Of a stretch of DNA of 64,000 bases, positions 53,845 through 62,362 are shown piece after piece. The stretch is from assembly GCA_016342415.1 (NCBI GenBank), contig JAEIOD010000001.1:124001-188000 (forward strand), read 5' to 3'. Position numbers and translations under genes: made by a program. Below the pieces are notes generated by a model. That model had not been told where the DNA came from, did not search any database, and saw only the letters and a list, made by a program, of their open reading frames with translations. Origin of the DNA: Clostridiales bacterium. Lineage in GTDB: Bacteria; Bacillota; Clostridia; Peptostreptococcales; Acidaminobacteraceae. Each line of letters starts with the position of its first letter. Within the stretch, counting starts at the first letter, position 1.

Positions 53845-53880
53845 AAATACTTAACTTTTGATAACAAAAGTTAAGTATTT
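53845..53880. repeat. Perfect 16-bp hairpin, orphan terminator-like element
   Basis: A 16-bp perfect inverted repeat (53845-53860 with 53865-53880) has an ATAA loop. The T-run follows on the plus strand (TATTTTTTATA), but no plus-strand gene precedes it. A second 9-bp stem (53902-53910 with 53920-53928) lies beside it. Confidence 0.6.
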
Positions 53881-53948
53881 TTTATATTATTTCATAACAT
53901 GCAAACTGATCTGTCTTATATCAGTTTGAAAAATCACTTCTACAAAAA

Positions 53949-53967
53949 AAAGCCGAAAATCGGCTTT
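53949..53967 (-). terminator. Terminator of the proBA operon
   Basis: A 7-bp perfect stem (53949-53955 with 53961-53967) is followed on the minus strand by TTTTTTTTGTAG. It overlaps the proA stop. Confidence 0.85.
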
Positions 53968-55216
53968 ATAATCTTATTTGTCCATTACCTCTAACAATAT
54001 ATTTATGAGTCGTCAACGCTTTAATCCCCATTGGCCCCCTTGCATGAAGCTTCTGAGTACTTATTCCCACTTCTCCGCCAAATCCGAATACTTCACCATC
54101 GGTAAACCTTGTTGAAGCGTTTACATATACAGCCGATGCATCCACTTCATTAAGAAACTTTTCTGCATGTTGATAGTGTTCAGTCACAACAGCTTCCGAG
54201 TGACCACTACCATATTTATTAATGTGTGTAATAGCTTCTTCTATGGATTCAACAGATCTAATTGAGAGTATTGAACTCAAGTATTCTATTTCCCAATCCT
54301 CATCAACAGCCAATATAGCATCTTTCATATGTGGTAAACATGTTTCACATGCTCTTATTTCAAATGCTTTTTCGGTCAATAACTCATTTAGTTTTGGAAG
54401 AAACATTTCTACAACTTTTTTATGGACCAACAATGTTTCCATCGCATTACATACACCTGTGCGTTGCGTCTTTGCATTCATAACGATATTAAACGCTTTC
54501 TCTAAATCCGCAGACTCATCAACGTAAGTATGACATAATCCTTCTCCAGTCTCTATGACAGGCACTGATGCACCAGCAACAATTGCTTTTTTTAATCCTC
54601 TGCCACCTCTTGGAATCAAAACATCCAAATAATCATTCATAGTAATCAAGTCTTTTACCAACGCTCTATCCGTATGTTCAACAAGTTGAACAACATCTGG
54701 ATTCATTCCTTCAGAGGAAATTGCCTGTCTTATCACTTGTGACAACGCTTTATTGGTGTATATGGCTTCTGAACCGCCTCTTAGAATAACACAGTTTCCT
54801 GATTTAATAGCTAAACCCGCAACATCCACTGTTACGTTTGGTCTTGACTCGTAAATCATACCAATCACACCAAGTGGTACAGAAAGTTGTGTGATCTGCA
54901 TGCCATTTTCATGTCTCCAGGATTTGAGACATTCATGAATAGGATCTTCAAAGTTGATGATTGTATTCAAACCACTTATCATACCTTCTATTCTATTGGC
55001 ATTTATCTCAAGTCTATCTAGCAATGCTGCTGATAAACCATTTGACCTACCAAGTTCTAAATCCTTTTTGTTTTCGTTGATAATCATTTCCGTTGAAGAT
55101 TCGAGTCCCTTAATAATATGTTTTATCATATTGTTTCTAGTAGTAGCACTAGACTGGGCCAAATCAAATGATGCTTCTTTGGCTTTTTTTCCTATCGCTA
55201 ATATATAATCTTTCAT
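53966..55216 (-). CDS. proA: Gamma-glutamyl phosphate reductase
   Basis: 416 residues, full length. The aldehyde-dehydrogenase fold is evident in IGMIYESRPNVTVDVAGLAIKS, NCVILRGGSEA, and IPRGGRGLKKAIVAGASVPVI. The catalytic Cys lies in KTQRTGVCNAMETLLV, and the C-terminus has ASAVYVNASTRFTDG and FGFGGEVGISTQKLHARGPMG. It reduces glutamyl-5-phosphate with NADPH in proline synthesis. It follows proB by 7 bp in one operon, behind GAGGATGAA. Confidence 0.97.
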   Translation of the reverse strand: MKDYILAIGKKAKEASFDLAQSSATTRNNMIKHIIKGLESSTEMIINENKKDLELGRSNGLSAALLDRLEINANRIEGMISGLNTIINFEDPIHECLKSWRHENGMQITQLSVPLGVIGMIYESRPNVTVDVAGLAIKSGNCVILRGGSEAIYTNKALSQVIRQAISSEGMNPDVVQLVEHTDRALVKDLITMNDYLDVLIPRGGRGLKKAIVAGASVPVIETGEGLCHTYVDESADLEKAFNIVMNAKTQRTGVCNAMETLLVHKKVVEMFLPKLNELLTEKAFEIRACETCLPHMKDAILAVDEDWEIEYLSSILSIRSVESIEEAITHINKYGSGHSEAVVTEHYQHAEKFLNEVDASAVYVNASTRFTDGEVFGFGGEVGISTQKLHARGPMGIKALTTHKYIVRGNGQIRL

Positions 55217-55223
55217 TTCATCC

Positions 55224-56015
55224 TCATCGTCTTTTAAATAATGTGCCTACTGCTTTACCTTCTATTATATCTTTTAGAATCCAATCTTTTGAACTGTTGG
55301 CTATCACCATATGAATACCTGCTTCCGTGGCAATTTCTGCAGCTGTCAATTTGGTTATCATACCACCTGTACCAACGGCCGAACCTGAATCTCCTGCTAG
55401 TTTTTTTATATCATCATTTATCAAAATAACTTCTTCTATTAATTTTGCATTTTCATTTTCACTTGGATTGTCATCATATAATCCATCAATATCGGATAAA
55501 ATAATCAATAATTCCGCATTGACTATATCAGCTACCATTGCTGATAACGTATCATTATCACCAAAGGTAATTTCATCCACAGCCACTGCATCATTCTCAT
55601 TTACTATTTGAATTACATTTCTGCTAAGTAGAGCTTGACTCGCATTTTTAGCATGGAACAATCTATTCTCATCTTCTAAACCATCTCTAGTTAATAAGAG
55701 CTGAGCGACAACTTTCCCGTATTCGGAAAACATCTTCTGATACATATGTATAAGAGCCACCTGTCCTACTGCAGCTGCAGCCTGAAGAAGAGGGATTTCC
55801 ACGGGTCGCTTCGCAAGATTCAGTTTGCCCATACCAGCTGCAATAGCACCTGATGAAACAATTGTGATTTCATAACCTTTGTTATGTAAATCGGCTATTT
55901 GTTTTACCAATGATTCCAGTCTATGTATATTAATCATACCGGTATCATTCGTTAAAGATGACGAACCAACTTTAACTACGATTCTCTTTATATCTGTCAT
56001 AATTTCATTTCGCAT
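55224..56015 (-). CDS. proB: Glutamate 5-kinase (short form without PUA)
   Basis: 263 residues from the ATG at 56015 behind GGGAGGG; a TTG at 56048 is rejected. The amino-acid-kinase fold has VVKVGSSSLTNDTG, VSSGAIAAGMGKL, NENDAVAVDEITFGDNDTLSA and ILSDIDGLYDDNPSE. The nucleotide site includes GTGGMITKLTAAEIATEAG. The usual C-terminal PUA domain of E. coli ProB is absent, as in many Firmicutes. It phosphorylates glutamate in the first step of proline synthesis and is likely inhibited by proline. Confidence 0.96.
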   Translation of the reverse strand: MRNEIMTDIKRIVVKVGSSSLTNDTGMINIHRLESLVKQIADLHNKGYEITIVSSGAIAAGMGKLNLAKRPVEIPLLQAAAAVGQVALIHMYQKMFSEYGKVVAQLLLTRDGLEDENRLFHAKNASQALLSRNVIQIVNENDAVAVDEITFGDNDTLSAMVADIVNAELLIILSDIDGLYDDNPSENENAKLIEEVILINDDIKKLAGDSGSAVGTGGMITKLTAAEIATEAGIHMVIANSSKDWILKDIIEGKAVGTLFKRR

Positions 56016-56065
56016 TGTGCGTCCCTCCCGTACATACATACTACACAAAGTGAGTATTAGACTGT

Positions 56066-56094
56066 ATTATACTTGAATTAATCAAAGCTGTCTA
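56066..56094 (-). promoter_or_regulatory. Promoter of proBA
   Basis: On the minus strand, TAGACA (56094-56089), a 17-base spacer and a perfect TATAAT (56071-56066), leaving a ~45-nt leader that is too short for a T-box. Confidence 0.75.
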
Positions 56095-56110
56095 TACCTT
56101 TAGACATAAA

Positions 56111-56135
56111 AAGACGCATACTGTGTACGCATCTT
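56111..56135 (-). terminator. Terminator of the RelB/DinJ-like gene
   Basis: A 10-bp stem with G-U pairs (56111-56120 with 56126-56135) is followed on the minus strand by TTTTTATG. Confidence 0.75.
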
Positions 56136-56155
56136 TCCTCGTTCATAAATTCTTA

Positions 56156-56386
56156 CTAAAACCATTTGAGATAAGCTTCTACTGCCTCATCTATCCATAT
56201 CTCAGGAGTTTTTATTGACTCGTCTTGATAAGAATCCTTATGTAGTGAAATCGAATGCTTATTGACAATTTGCTCTAGATACATCGTAACTGCTTCTGGC
56301 ATACTTATACCGAGTTCTTTTAAGACCACATCTACTTCATTTACAAGTGCTGTTTCTACCTCAAAATTAATACTCTGCTTTGACAC
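56156..56386 (-). CDS. RelB/DinJ-family antitoxin-like protein, no adjacent toxin
   Basis: 76 residues from a GTG at 56386 with AAAGGA upstream; an ATG at 56404 overlaps that ribosome site. The DinJ-type ribbon-helix-helix shows INFEVETALVNEVDVVLKEL then GISMPEAVTMYLEQIV. The C-terminal part, which would contact a toxin, is acidic with aromatic residues (PEIWIDEAVEAYLKWF). No YafQ/RelE-type ORF lies beside it on either strand: the neighbours are proB and a formimidoylglutamase. It may be an orphan antitoxin or have a regulatory role. Confidence 0.75.
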   Translation of the reverse strand: MSKQSINFEVETALVNEVDVVLKELGISMPEAVTMYLEQIVNKHSISLHKDSYQDESIKTPEIWIDEAVEAYLKWF

Positions 56387-56475
56387 ACTATCACATCCTT
56401 TCATTTAATTATACTGCAAAAAATCGGGATTGAATATAATCGATCAAAGACAGGAGTTTATATTCGGTAGAGGTT

Positions 56476-57477
56476 TTACTCTATATCAATCTGCAAGTTC
56501 TTCATACCTGCCAAAGAGTTTACGACAGCAAAGATGAGTACAGCTGCCAAGTTTGATGTGACTTTATCGTGGTCAAACCTCGGAGAAACCTCGGCTATAT
56601 CAAAACTGATGACCTTGTTGCTTTCTATAATGTATTTTATAAGTTCCAAAACTTGCTCGGGTTCCAAACCAATGGCCTGTGATGCACTGACACCTGGTGC
56701 ATAAGCTGCTGAAAAGACATCTGCACAAATGGTCATATAGATTTGATCATGTTTTGTGATGAAACGGTTCAGTTTTTTGATACGCATCATGGAATCTGTC
56801 ACAAACATATCCTTTGCTAGTATATATTCTGCCGTCATCTCTTTTGCTGATTTAAAAAGCGCCACTGTATTGCTTCTTTTTTGAACACCTATGCAAAAAT
56901 AACCATAATCAATTGCCTCTTCTTGACACATATCATAAATTTGTCTAAACATTGTGCCAGAACTCCCGCCGTTTGGATAAGGTCTAATATCCAGATGTGC
57001 ATCAAAGTTAATAATACCCAGCTTTTTATCAGGATCTAAATAACGTCTTAAACCCTTGTAATGCCCGAATGCGATTTCATGACCACCACCTAATACCACC
57101 GGAAACATATTCAACGACAGCATTTTATCCACAACTACTGAAAGAGAATCTTGGGCTTCTTCTAAAGATCTTCCACTGACTAAAATATTACCTGCATCAA
57201 ATAACTTTACTTGTGAATCAAATTGACATGGTAAATTCGACATTTCTTTACGAATACTGTTTGGGCCTTTTGAAGCACCAGTACGGCCCTTATTTCTTTC
57301 AACACCTTGGTCACAACAAAAACCTACAAAACATATATTAAGTGGACCATCGACAATTTCATCGTTGTTCAAATCTATTGTTCTTATCCATTGATGCCAT
57401 CTAAACGCGTCAAAGTTTGTTGTATCATCTATTCTTCCTTGCCATATTTTTGAATCTACTGGATGTAAAAATTTCAT
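56476..57477 (-). CDS. Ureohydrolase-family protein, formimidoylglutamase-like (HutG-type)
   Basis: 333 residues. The arginase/agmatinase fold shows VVLGGGHEIAFGHYKGL, INFDAHLDIRPY (DAHLD metal motif) and AYAPGVSASQAIGL. The third metal motif, usually S-x-D-x-D, reads TICADVF, so the first Asp is replaced by Cys. The N-terminal 50 residues with RWHQWIRTID and the GVERNKGRTGASKGPNSIR segment fit HutG-like formimidoylglutamases, which release formamide and glutamate in histidine breakdown. No other hut gene is in the window. AGAAGG precedes the start. Confidence 0.82.
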   Translation of the reverse strand: MKFLHPVDSKIWQGRIDDTTNFDAFRWHQWIRTIDLNNDEIVDGPLNICFVGFCCDQGVERNKGRTGASKGPNSIRKEMSNLPCQFDSQVKLFDAGNILVSGRSLEEAQDSLSVVVDKMLSLNMFPVVLGGGHEIAFGHYKGLRRYLDPDKKLGIINFDAHLDIRPYPNGGSSGTMFRQIYDMCQEEAIDYGYFCIGVQKRSNTVALFKSAKEMTAEYILAKDMFVTDSMMRIKKLNRFITKHDQIYMTICADVFSAAYAPGVSASQAIGLEPEQVLELIKYIIESNKVISFDIAEVSPRFDHDKVTSNLAAVLIFAVVNSLAGMKNLQIDIE

Positions 57478-57561
57478 ATTGACCTTCTTTCTCTACCAAC
57501 ATACATAGTAACATAAAACCGTCATTAGAAAGACTAAATTTTGTCTATTCTACCGAAAAAT

Positions 57562-57584
57562 AAAAAGACATTCCTTGTCTTTTT
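57562..57584 (-). terminator. Terminator of the sigma54 activator gene
   Basis: A 9-bp perfect stem (57562-57570 with 57576-57584) is followed on the minus strand by ATTTTTC. It separates this gene from the HutG-like gene. Confidence 0.8.
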
Positions 57585-58998
57585 ATAAGCCTAATTTATT
57601 TATTTTTTTATACAAAGCGGTTCTATGAAGTCCTAGAAGTTTTGAAGCATCTGTCTTATTTCCATGAGTTCTTCTCAAAGCTTCTTGTATCAGTTTAGTT
57701 TCAAATTCATCAACACAGTGTTTAATATCCAATGAGTCTCCTATAGTCATCTCCAGATCATTATGATTGATTTGTACACAAGATTCATCGTACTCGTTTA
57801 AAAGTGCTTTACGTATGTATTCAGGTAAATCTCTAACATTGATGACATGCCCTTTAGCCATATTAACAGCACTTTCTACTACATTTCTAAGTTCTCTTAC
57901 ATTACCGGGCCAACAATAACTTTCCAATCGAGTGAGTACCTCAACAGAAAACTTATCCGGACAGGAGTCATATGACGCTTGAAAGCTTTTTAAAAGGTGT
58001 TGACTCAACAACTTGATATCACCATGTCTCGATCTTAGTGGTGGTATATTTAAACTCACAACATCCAATCTATAATAAAGATCCTCTCTGAACTTACCTT
58101 GTAATACCAGCTCTTTTAAATCTTCATTGGTAGCAGAAATAACACGTACATCTACTTCTACTTTCTCATTGCCACCAATTCTTTCAAATTCTCTTTCTTC
58201 CAAAACTCTTAACAGTTTGGCCTGCATTTCAAGAGGCATAGTACCTATTTCATCTAAAAATATCGTACCGCCATTGGCCAATTCGAATTTACCAATTTTC
58301 CCACTGCTTGAAGCACCCGTAAATGCACCTGATTCATAACCAAATAATTCTGATTCCATTAAATTGCTCGGAATCGCACCACAGTTGATCTGAACGAAAG
58401 TTCCAAATTTTCTTTGACTGGTGTTGTGTATGGCATGGGCAAAGTACTCTTTACCAGTACCACTTTCTCCAACCAGACAAATTGTAGATTGACTCGTAGA
58501 CGCACGTTTTGCGGTATCAATTATATACATCATATGATAATCCTGAGTAATAATATCTCCAAATGTATATTTTGCCTGATTCATTCTTTTAATTTCTCTT
58601 TTATATTTATTCATCTGAGATTTAATTGTTTTGATGTAATCCGACATATAATTGACTTCCATCACATCTTTAAACATGATTGTACCAATGGCACCAATTA
58701 TCACACCATTTCTCTCAATTGGAATTCTTGCAGTGACCATATCATGTCCGTTAATTTTTTGTATATCACCAATTTCAGATTTGCCACTCTTAAGTACTTG
58801 AGGCAATCTGGTTGTTTCAATGACTTCTGTCACATGTTTACCTAATGCATCTGATTCCTTAATTCCCAACACTTTTTCATATTTAAATTTAGTAATGATG
58901 CCATTACCATCAACAATGACCATGCCTTCATAAGCTTCTTCTATGAACTCATCAATCATTTCCATTTCTATTTTCATTTCTTCATAAGTTTTTTTCAT
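57583..58998 (-). CDS. Sigma54-dependent enhancer-binding protein (PAS-AAA+-Fis)
   Basis: 471 residues. An N-terminal PAS domain (about 12-130, MVIVDGNGIITKFKYEKVLG) senses an unknown signal. The sigma54-interaction AAA+ domain (about 150-390) has Walker A GESGTGKE, the ESGAFTGAS loop that contacts sigma54, Walker B GGTIFLDEIG and the arginine-finger region REDLYYRLDVV. A Fis-type HTH ends the protein (GNKTDASKLLGLHRTALYKK). Lack of a receiver suggests ligand control, as in RocR-like activators. It lies directly downstream of the acyl-CoA reduction operon, whose upstream region has a -24/-12 promoter. Confidence 0.95.
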   Translation of the reverse strand: MKKTYEEMKIEMEMIDEFIEEAYEGMVIVDGNGIITKFKYEKVLGIKESDALGKHVTEVIETTRLPQVLKSGKSEIGDIQKINGHDMVTARIPIERNGVIIGAIGTIMFKDVMEVNYMSDYIKTIKSQMNKYKREIKRMNQAKYTFGDIITQDYHMMYIIDTAKRASTSQSTICLVGESGTGKEYFAHAIHNTSQRKFGTFVQINCGAIPSNLMESELFGYESGAFTGASSSGKIGKFELANGGTIFLDEIGTMPLEMQAKLLRVLEEREFERIGGNEKVEVDVRVISATNEDLKELVLQGKFREDLYYRLDVVSLNIPPLRSRHGDIKLLSQHLLKSFQASYDSCPDKFSVEVLTRLESYCWPGNVRELRNVVESAVNMAKGHVINVRDLPEYIRKALLNEYDESCVQINHNDLEMTIGDSLDIKHCVDEFETKLIQEALRRTHGNKTDASKLLGLHRTALYKKINKLGL

Positions 58999-59071
58999 CT
59001 GATTACTCCGTTTGTTTTAATAGACTGTTAAAACATTATATTTTGATAATTTTTTAACAATACATTAAAAA

Positions 59072-59136
59072 CAATCCCTGGAATACAAGTATTTTGTCAC
59101 CATATATTTGAGGATATAAAGGCCATCCAGGGATTG
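59072..59136 (-). promoter_or_regulatory. Structured leader element with terminator-like helix
   Basis: Perfect 11-bp arms CAATCCCTGGA (59072-59082) and TCCAGGGATTG (59126-59136) enclose 43 nt. The inside can form two small stems (AATA/TATT and TATAT/ATATA), giving a three-way junction. On the minus strand a TTTTT run follows the second arm, about 80 nt before the activator start. It may be an attenuator or riboswitch-like element. It does not match purine, c-di-GMP, T-box or SAM motifs I know. Confidence 0.45.
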
Positions 59137-59227
59137 GATTTTTAGTTTTCACAAGTTCCAAGCTAAACACATATGCTGTTCGGATAGTGTTTAAAACTTA
59201 CACACACCTTCTAAAATCCTATTATAC

Positions 59228-59242
59228 TGTTCCAATGGAACA
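59228..59242 (-). promoter_or_regulatory. Palindromic operator next to a -10 box
   Basis: A perfect palindrome TGTTCC-AAT-GGAACA lies one base from TATAAT (59226-59221, minus strand), within the -35/-10 spacer. It probably binds a dimeric regulator controlling the activator gene. No second copy of this palindrome was seen upstream of the acyl-CoA operon. Confidence 0.4.
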
Positions 59243-59361
59243 ATAATATTAAAATTATATACTTCGATTTAGTAAATGGTCTGCTCAATTATTATCATAC
59301 GCTTTTTGAATAAAAAATCAATGTTTATTCGATATTTTTTTCACAAAGATTAAAATGATTT

Positions 59362-59390
59362 AACCTGATCCTCTTAATGAAGATCAGGTT
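59362..59390 (-). terminator. Terminator of the acyl-CoA reduction operon
   Basis: A 9-bp perfect stem (59362-59370 with 59382-59390), 11-nt loop, followed by AAATCATTTTAATC on the minus strand. The T-run is weak, so readthrough toward the activator gene is possible. Confidence 0.65.
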
Positions 59391-59395
59391 AATGG

Positions 59396-60409
59396 TTAAA
59401 TAGCTTTTGTTGTTATTTCCAAATTCATTAACTTCGTCAATTCAGGTAATACTTTCTTAAGGTCGCCAACAATGCCAATATCAGCAACATCAAAAATCGG
59501 AGCATTAGGATCTTTGTTGATTGCTATGATCAAATCCGACTCCTCCATACCTGCTAAATGCTGAATGGCACCTGAAATACCACAGGCAATATACAAATCA
59601 GGTCTGACGGTTTTTCCTGTTTGTCCGACTTGGAAATTTCTATCCATCCATCCTTGATCCACAATCGCTCTAGAAGCGGAAACCACACCACCAAGGGAAT
59701 CTGCTAAATCCTCTAATAACTTTAAGTTTTCTTGTGAACCAATACCTCTTCCAGCAGAGATTAAAATATTGGCATCTTCAATATTTTTCTTTTCCTTAAT
59801 GGTTTTAACAATTTCCAAAATCTTAAAACCCTCAGATAAACCTGATAAGTCTGATTCAAATTCTATCAGTTGACCTTGACGTGTATTGTCTTTTTCCATC
59901 AATTGCATAACGCCTGGTCTAACTGTAGACATTTGCGGATAATGATCAGGACAGATAATCGTCGCCATGATATTACCACCAAAAGCAGGACGAGTCATTA
60001 AGAGATTTTGGGTGTCTTCATCTATTTCAAGAGATGTACAGTCTGCAGTTAGACCTGTTTGTATCCTAGCTGCAATTCTTGGAGCCAAATCGCGTCCAAT
60101 TGCTGTTGCGCCAAACATACATATTTCTGGTTTATGACTACGAATCACCTCTGACACAACTTTTGTATAAGGTTCAGTCATATATACTTTTAAGGCTGGA
60201 TCATCAGTTAAAATAACTTGATCTGCACCATAATGATAGAGTTCATCAACCATCTCTTTTACTTGGTCTCCTAATAATACCGCTATCACTTCTTGGTTTC
60301 TGTAATCTGCCAGTTTTCTTGCTTTTCCTAACAACTCAAGAGAAACACGTTGTAAAATACCTTCTCTTTGTTCTACAAATACTAAAACATGACGATGTTC
60401 ATTTGACAT
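59396..60409 (-). CDS. etfA: Electron transfer flavoprotein alpha subunit
   Basis: 337 residues. The C-terminal FAD domain has SAGRGIGSQENLKLL, VSASRAIVDQGWMDRNFQVGQ, TGKTVRPDLYIACGISGAIQH and INKDPNAPIFDVADIGIVGD. The N-terminal domain contacts EtfB. It carries electrons from NADH or other donors to the acyl-CoA dehydrogenase. It is the last gene of the operon, 10 bp after etfB, with AAGGAGG. Clostridial Etf of this kind can bifurcate electrons, but that is not decided by sequence here. Confidence 0.95.
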   Translation of the reverse strand: MSNEHRHVLVFVEQREGILQRVSLELLGKARKLADYRNQEVIAVLLGDQVKEMVDELYHYGADQVILTDDPALKVYMTEPYTKVVSEVIRSHKPEICMFGATAIGRDLAPRIAARIQTGLTADCTSLEIDEDTQNLLMTRPAFGGNIMATIICPDHYPQMSTVRPGVMQLMEKDNTRQGQLIEFESDLSGLSEGFKILEIVKTIKEKKNIEDANILISAGRGIGSQENLKLLEDLADSLGGVVSASRAIVDQGWMDRNFQVGQTGKTVRPDLYIACGISGAIQHLAGMEESDLIIAINKDPNAPIFDVADIGIVGDLKKVLPELTKLMNLEITTKAI

Positions 60410-60419
60410 TAGTGCCTCC

Positions 60420-61202
60420 TTATATTATAAATTTCTCTTTTAATTTATCTATGATTATTGTTGCACCTTCGTTTGCAGTTGTGATTTCAAATAATTTTCC
60501 TGCTGTTTTCACACCTTTAGTAAATGATTTTTTTACTTTTGTAGGTGATCCTTTTAAACCAATGAATGCCCTGTTAACATCTAGATCTTCTAGTGTCCAA
60601 TGTTTTATTTCTTTCTGGAAGGCTTCGTAAATGCCTGCGACACTCATATATCTTGGGGTATTCATTTCACTGAGTGTTGTAATCAAACAAGGCATTTTGA
60701 CTTGTATTTTATGATATCCATCTTCAAACATTCTCTTAAGGATGAGTGTATCGTCTTCTTTTTTAAGTGCTTCTACATAACTCACCTGTTGCAAATTCAA
60801 ATGTTCTGCTATTTGCGGTCCTACTTGGGCTGTATCACCATCGATTGCTTGACGCCCAGTAATGATCAAATCATACTCTAAATTTCTTATAGCAGAAGCC
60901 AGTGTCGAAGAAGTAGCCCATGTATCTGCACCTGCAAAGGCTCTGTCGGTTAGTAAAATAGCATCATCAGCCCCCATTGCAAGTGCTTCTCTTAAGGCTT
61001 TTTCTGCTTGAAGAGGTCCCATTGTGATAACAGTCACATGTGCATCAAATTGCTCTTTTAACGCAATTGCAGCTTCCAATCCACATTTATCATCTGGATT
61101 GATAATACTTGGTACACCTTCTCTTATTAGTGTTCCAGTTTTTGGATCTAAACGTACCTCAGTTGTATCCGGTACTTGTTTTATACATACAATTATTTTC
61201 AT
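60420..61202 (-). CDS. etfB: Electron transfer flavoprotein beta subunit
   Basis: 260 residues, usual length. It has IIVCIKQVPDTTEVRLD, INPDDKCGLEAAIALKEQF, ILLTDRAFAGADTWATSSTLA, the GRQAIDGDTAQVGPQIAEHL signature, and TLSEMNTPRYMSVAGI. The AIDGDT stretch lies in the AMP/FAD-binding region that in bifurcating Etf holds the second FAD. It pairs with EtfA encoded next. It follows the acyl-CoA dehydrogenase gene by 8 bp with GTAGGAGG. Confidence 0.95.
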   Translation of the reverse strand: MKIIVCIKQVPDTTEVRLDPKTGTLIREGVPSIINPDDKCGLEAAIALKEQFDAHVTVITMGPLQAEKALREALAMGADDAILLTDRAFAGADTWATSSTLASAIRNLEYDLIITGRQAIDGDTAQVGPQIAEHLNLQQVSYVEALKKEDDTLILKRMFEDGYHKIQVKMPCLITTLSEMNTPRYMSVAGIYEAFQKEIKHWTLEDLDVNRAFIGLKGSPTKVKKSFTKGVKTAGKLFEITTANEGATIIIDKLKEKFII

Positions 61203-61210
61203 GAGTCCTC

Positions 61211-62350
61211 CTACTTCAAAAGCGTGCTGGCAATAACCATTCTTTGTACTTCTGATGTGCCTTCATATATTTCAGTTATTTTTGCGTCTCTCATCATTCT
61301 CTCTACAGGATATTCTCTGGTATAACCATAGCCACCATGAAGTTGAACAGCTTTTGTAGTTACTTCCATCGCTGTTTCAGATGCAAATAATTTTGCCATA
61401 GCAGCTTGTGTTGAATAGTTCAATTTGTCATCCTTTGCTTTTGCTGCACTATAAACCAATAATCTGGAAGCTTCTACTTTTGTCGACATGTCAGCCAATT
61501 GGAACTGAGTATTTTGGAACTTGGAAATGGCACGTCCAAATTGCTTTCTCTCTTTGACATATTTAATAGTTTCATCCAATGCACCTTGAGCCAAACCTAA
61601 AGCTTGTGCTGCTATTCCAATACGACCACCATCTAATGTTTTCATTGCTATTTTAAAACCCTGTCCTTCTTTACCAATCAAGTTTTCTACAGGTACTTTT
61701 ACATTTTCAAATATCAGTTCTGAAGTAGCAGAACCTCTGATACCCATTTTTTCTTCTTTTTTACCAATTGTAAATCCTTCAGCGTCGCCTTCTACAATAA
61801 AAGCCGAAATGCCCTTCAAACCTTTTTCTGCATCGGTCATTGCCATGATGATATAAACATCAGCATAACCGGCATTTGTAATGAAAATCTTTGTTCCATT
61901 TAAAATGTAATGGTCGCCATTTAAAACCGCTTTGGTTTGTTGCCCGGCTGCATCAGTACCTGCATTGGGTTCAGTTAATCCAAAAGCACCAATTTTTTCC
62001 CCTTTGGCAAGAGGGATTAAATACTTCTGTTTTTGTGCTTCATTACCGAATTCAAAAATGGGTGCTGCACATAATGATGTATGAGCTGAAATGATAACAC
62101 CAGTTGTACCACATGCTTTTGACAATTCCTCCACAGCCATGGCATAGGCCAGATTATCACCACCTTGACCACCATACTCTTTGGGAAACGGTATACCAAA
62201 GAAACCCAAAGACTTCATTTTCTCAACAGTCTCAATGGGAAATCTTTCATCCTCATCCACTTCTTTTGCCAAGGGCTCTACTTCATTAATCGTAAATGCT
62301 TCATACAGTTCTCTGAGCATTTTATGTTCATTTGATATATTGAAATTCAT
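61211..62350 (-). CDS. Acyl-CoA dehydrogenase (butyryl-CoA dehydrogenase-like)
   Basis: 379 residues, standard length. It shows FGIPFPKEYGGQGGD, FGLTEPNAGTDAAGQ (FAD and substrate region), IFITNAGYADVYIIMA, MGIRGSATSEL and catalytic Glu in ITEIYEGTSEVQRM. The catalytic Glu position and gene neighbours match short-chain acyl-CoA (butyryl-CoA) dehydrogenases. With EtfBA it reduces crotonyl-CoA to butyryl-CoA. Its gene lies between the MaoC and etfB genes, each separated by 8-12 bp. Chain-length specificity is inferred from context. Confidence 0.92.
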   Translation of the reverse strand: MNFNISNEHKMLRELYEAFTINEVEPLAKEVDEDERFPIETVEKMKSLGFFGIPFPKEYGGQGGDNLAYAMAVEELSKACGTTGVIISAHTSLCAAPIFEFGNEAQKQKYLIPLAKGEKIGAFGLTEPNAGTDAAGQQTKAVLNGDHYILNGTKIFITNAGYADVYIIMAMTDAEKGLKGISAFIVEGDAEGFTIGKKEEKMGIRGSATSELIFENVKVPVENLIGKEGQGFKIAMKTLDGGRIGIAAQALGLAQGALDETIKYVKERKQFGRAISKFQNTQFQLADMSTKVEASRLLVYSAAKAKDDKLNYSTQAAMAKLFASETAMEVTTKAVQLHGGYGYTREYPVERMMRDAKITEIYEGTSEVQRMVIASTLLK

Positions 62351-62362
62351 GATCTTCCTCCA

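Larger units (their letters stand above)
58999..59395. other. 397-bp intergenic region with structured leader of the sigma54 activator gene
   Basis: On the minus strand this stretch holds, in order: a terminator of etfA (59362-59390), a palindrome TGTTCC-N3-GGAACA (59228-59242), a TATAAT box directly after it (59226-59221), a hairpin AAACAC/GTGTTT, and a long inverted repeat with a T-run (59072-59136). No ORF is credible. The ~215-nt transcript leader implied is unusually long for this window. Confidence 0.55.

Noticed and set aside
53845..53880. MITE or insertion-sequence end
   Set aside because: Only one hairpin with a T-run exists; there is no target duplication or second copy.
56016..56060. 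T-box leader for proBA
   Set aside because: The leader implied by the promoter is only about 45 nt and has no T-box sequence.
59072..59136. Purine- or c-di-GMP-type riboswitch
   Set aside because: The three-way junction is suggestive, but the conserved core bases of those classes are absent.
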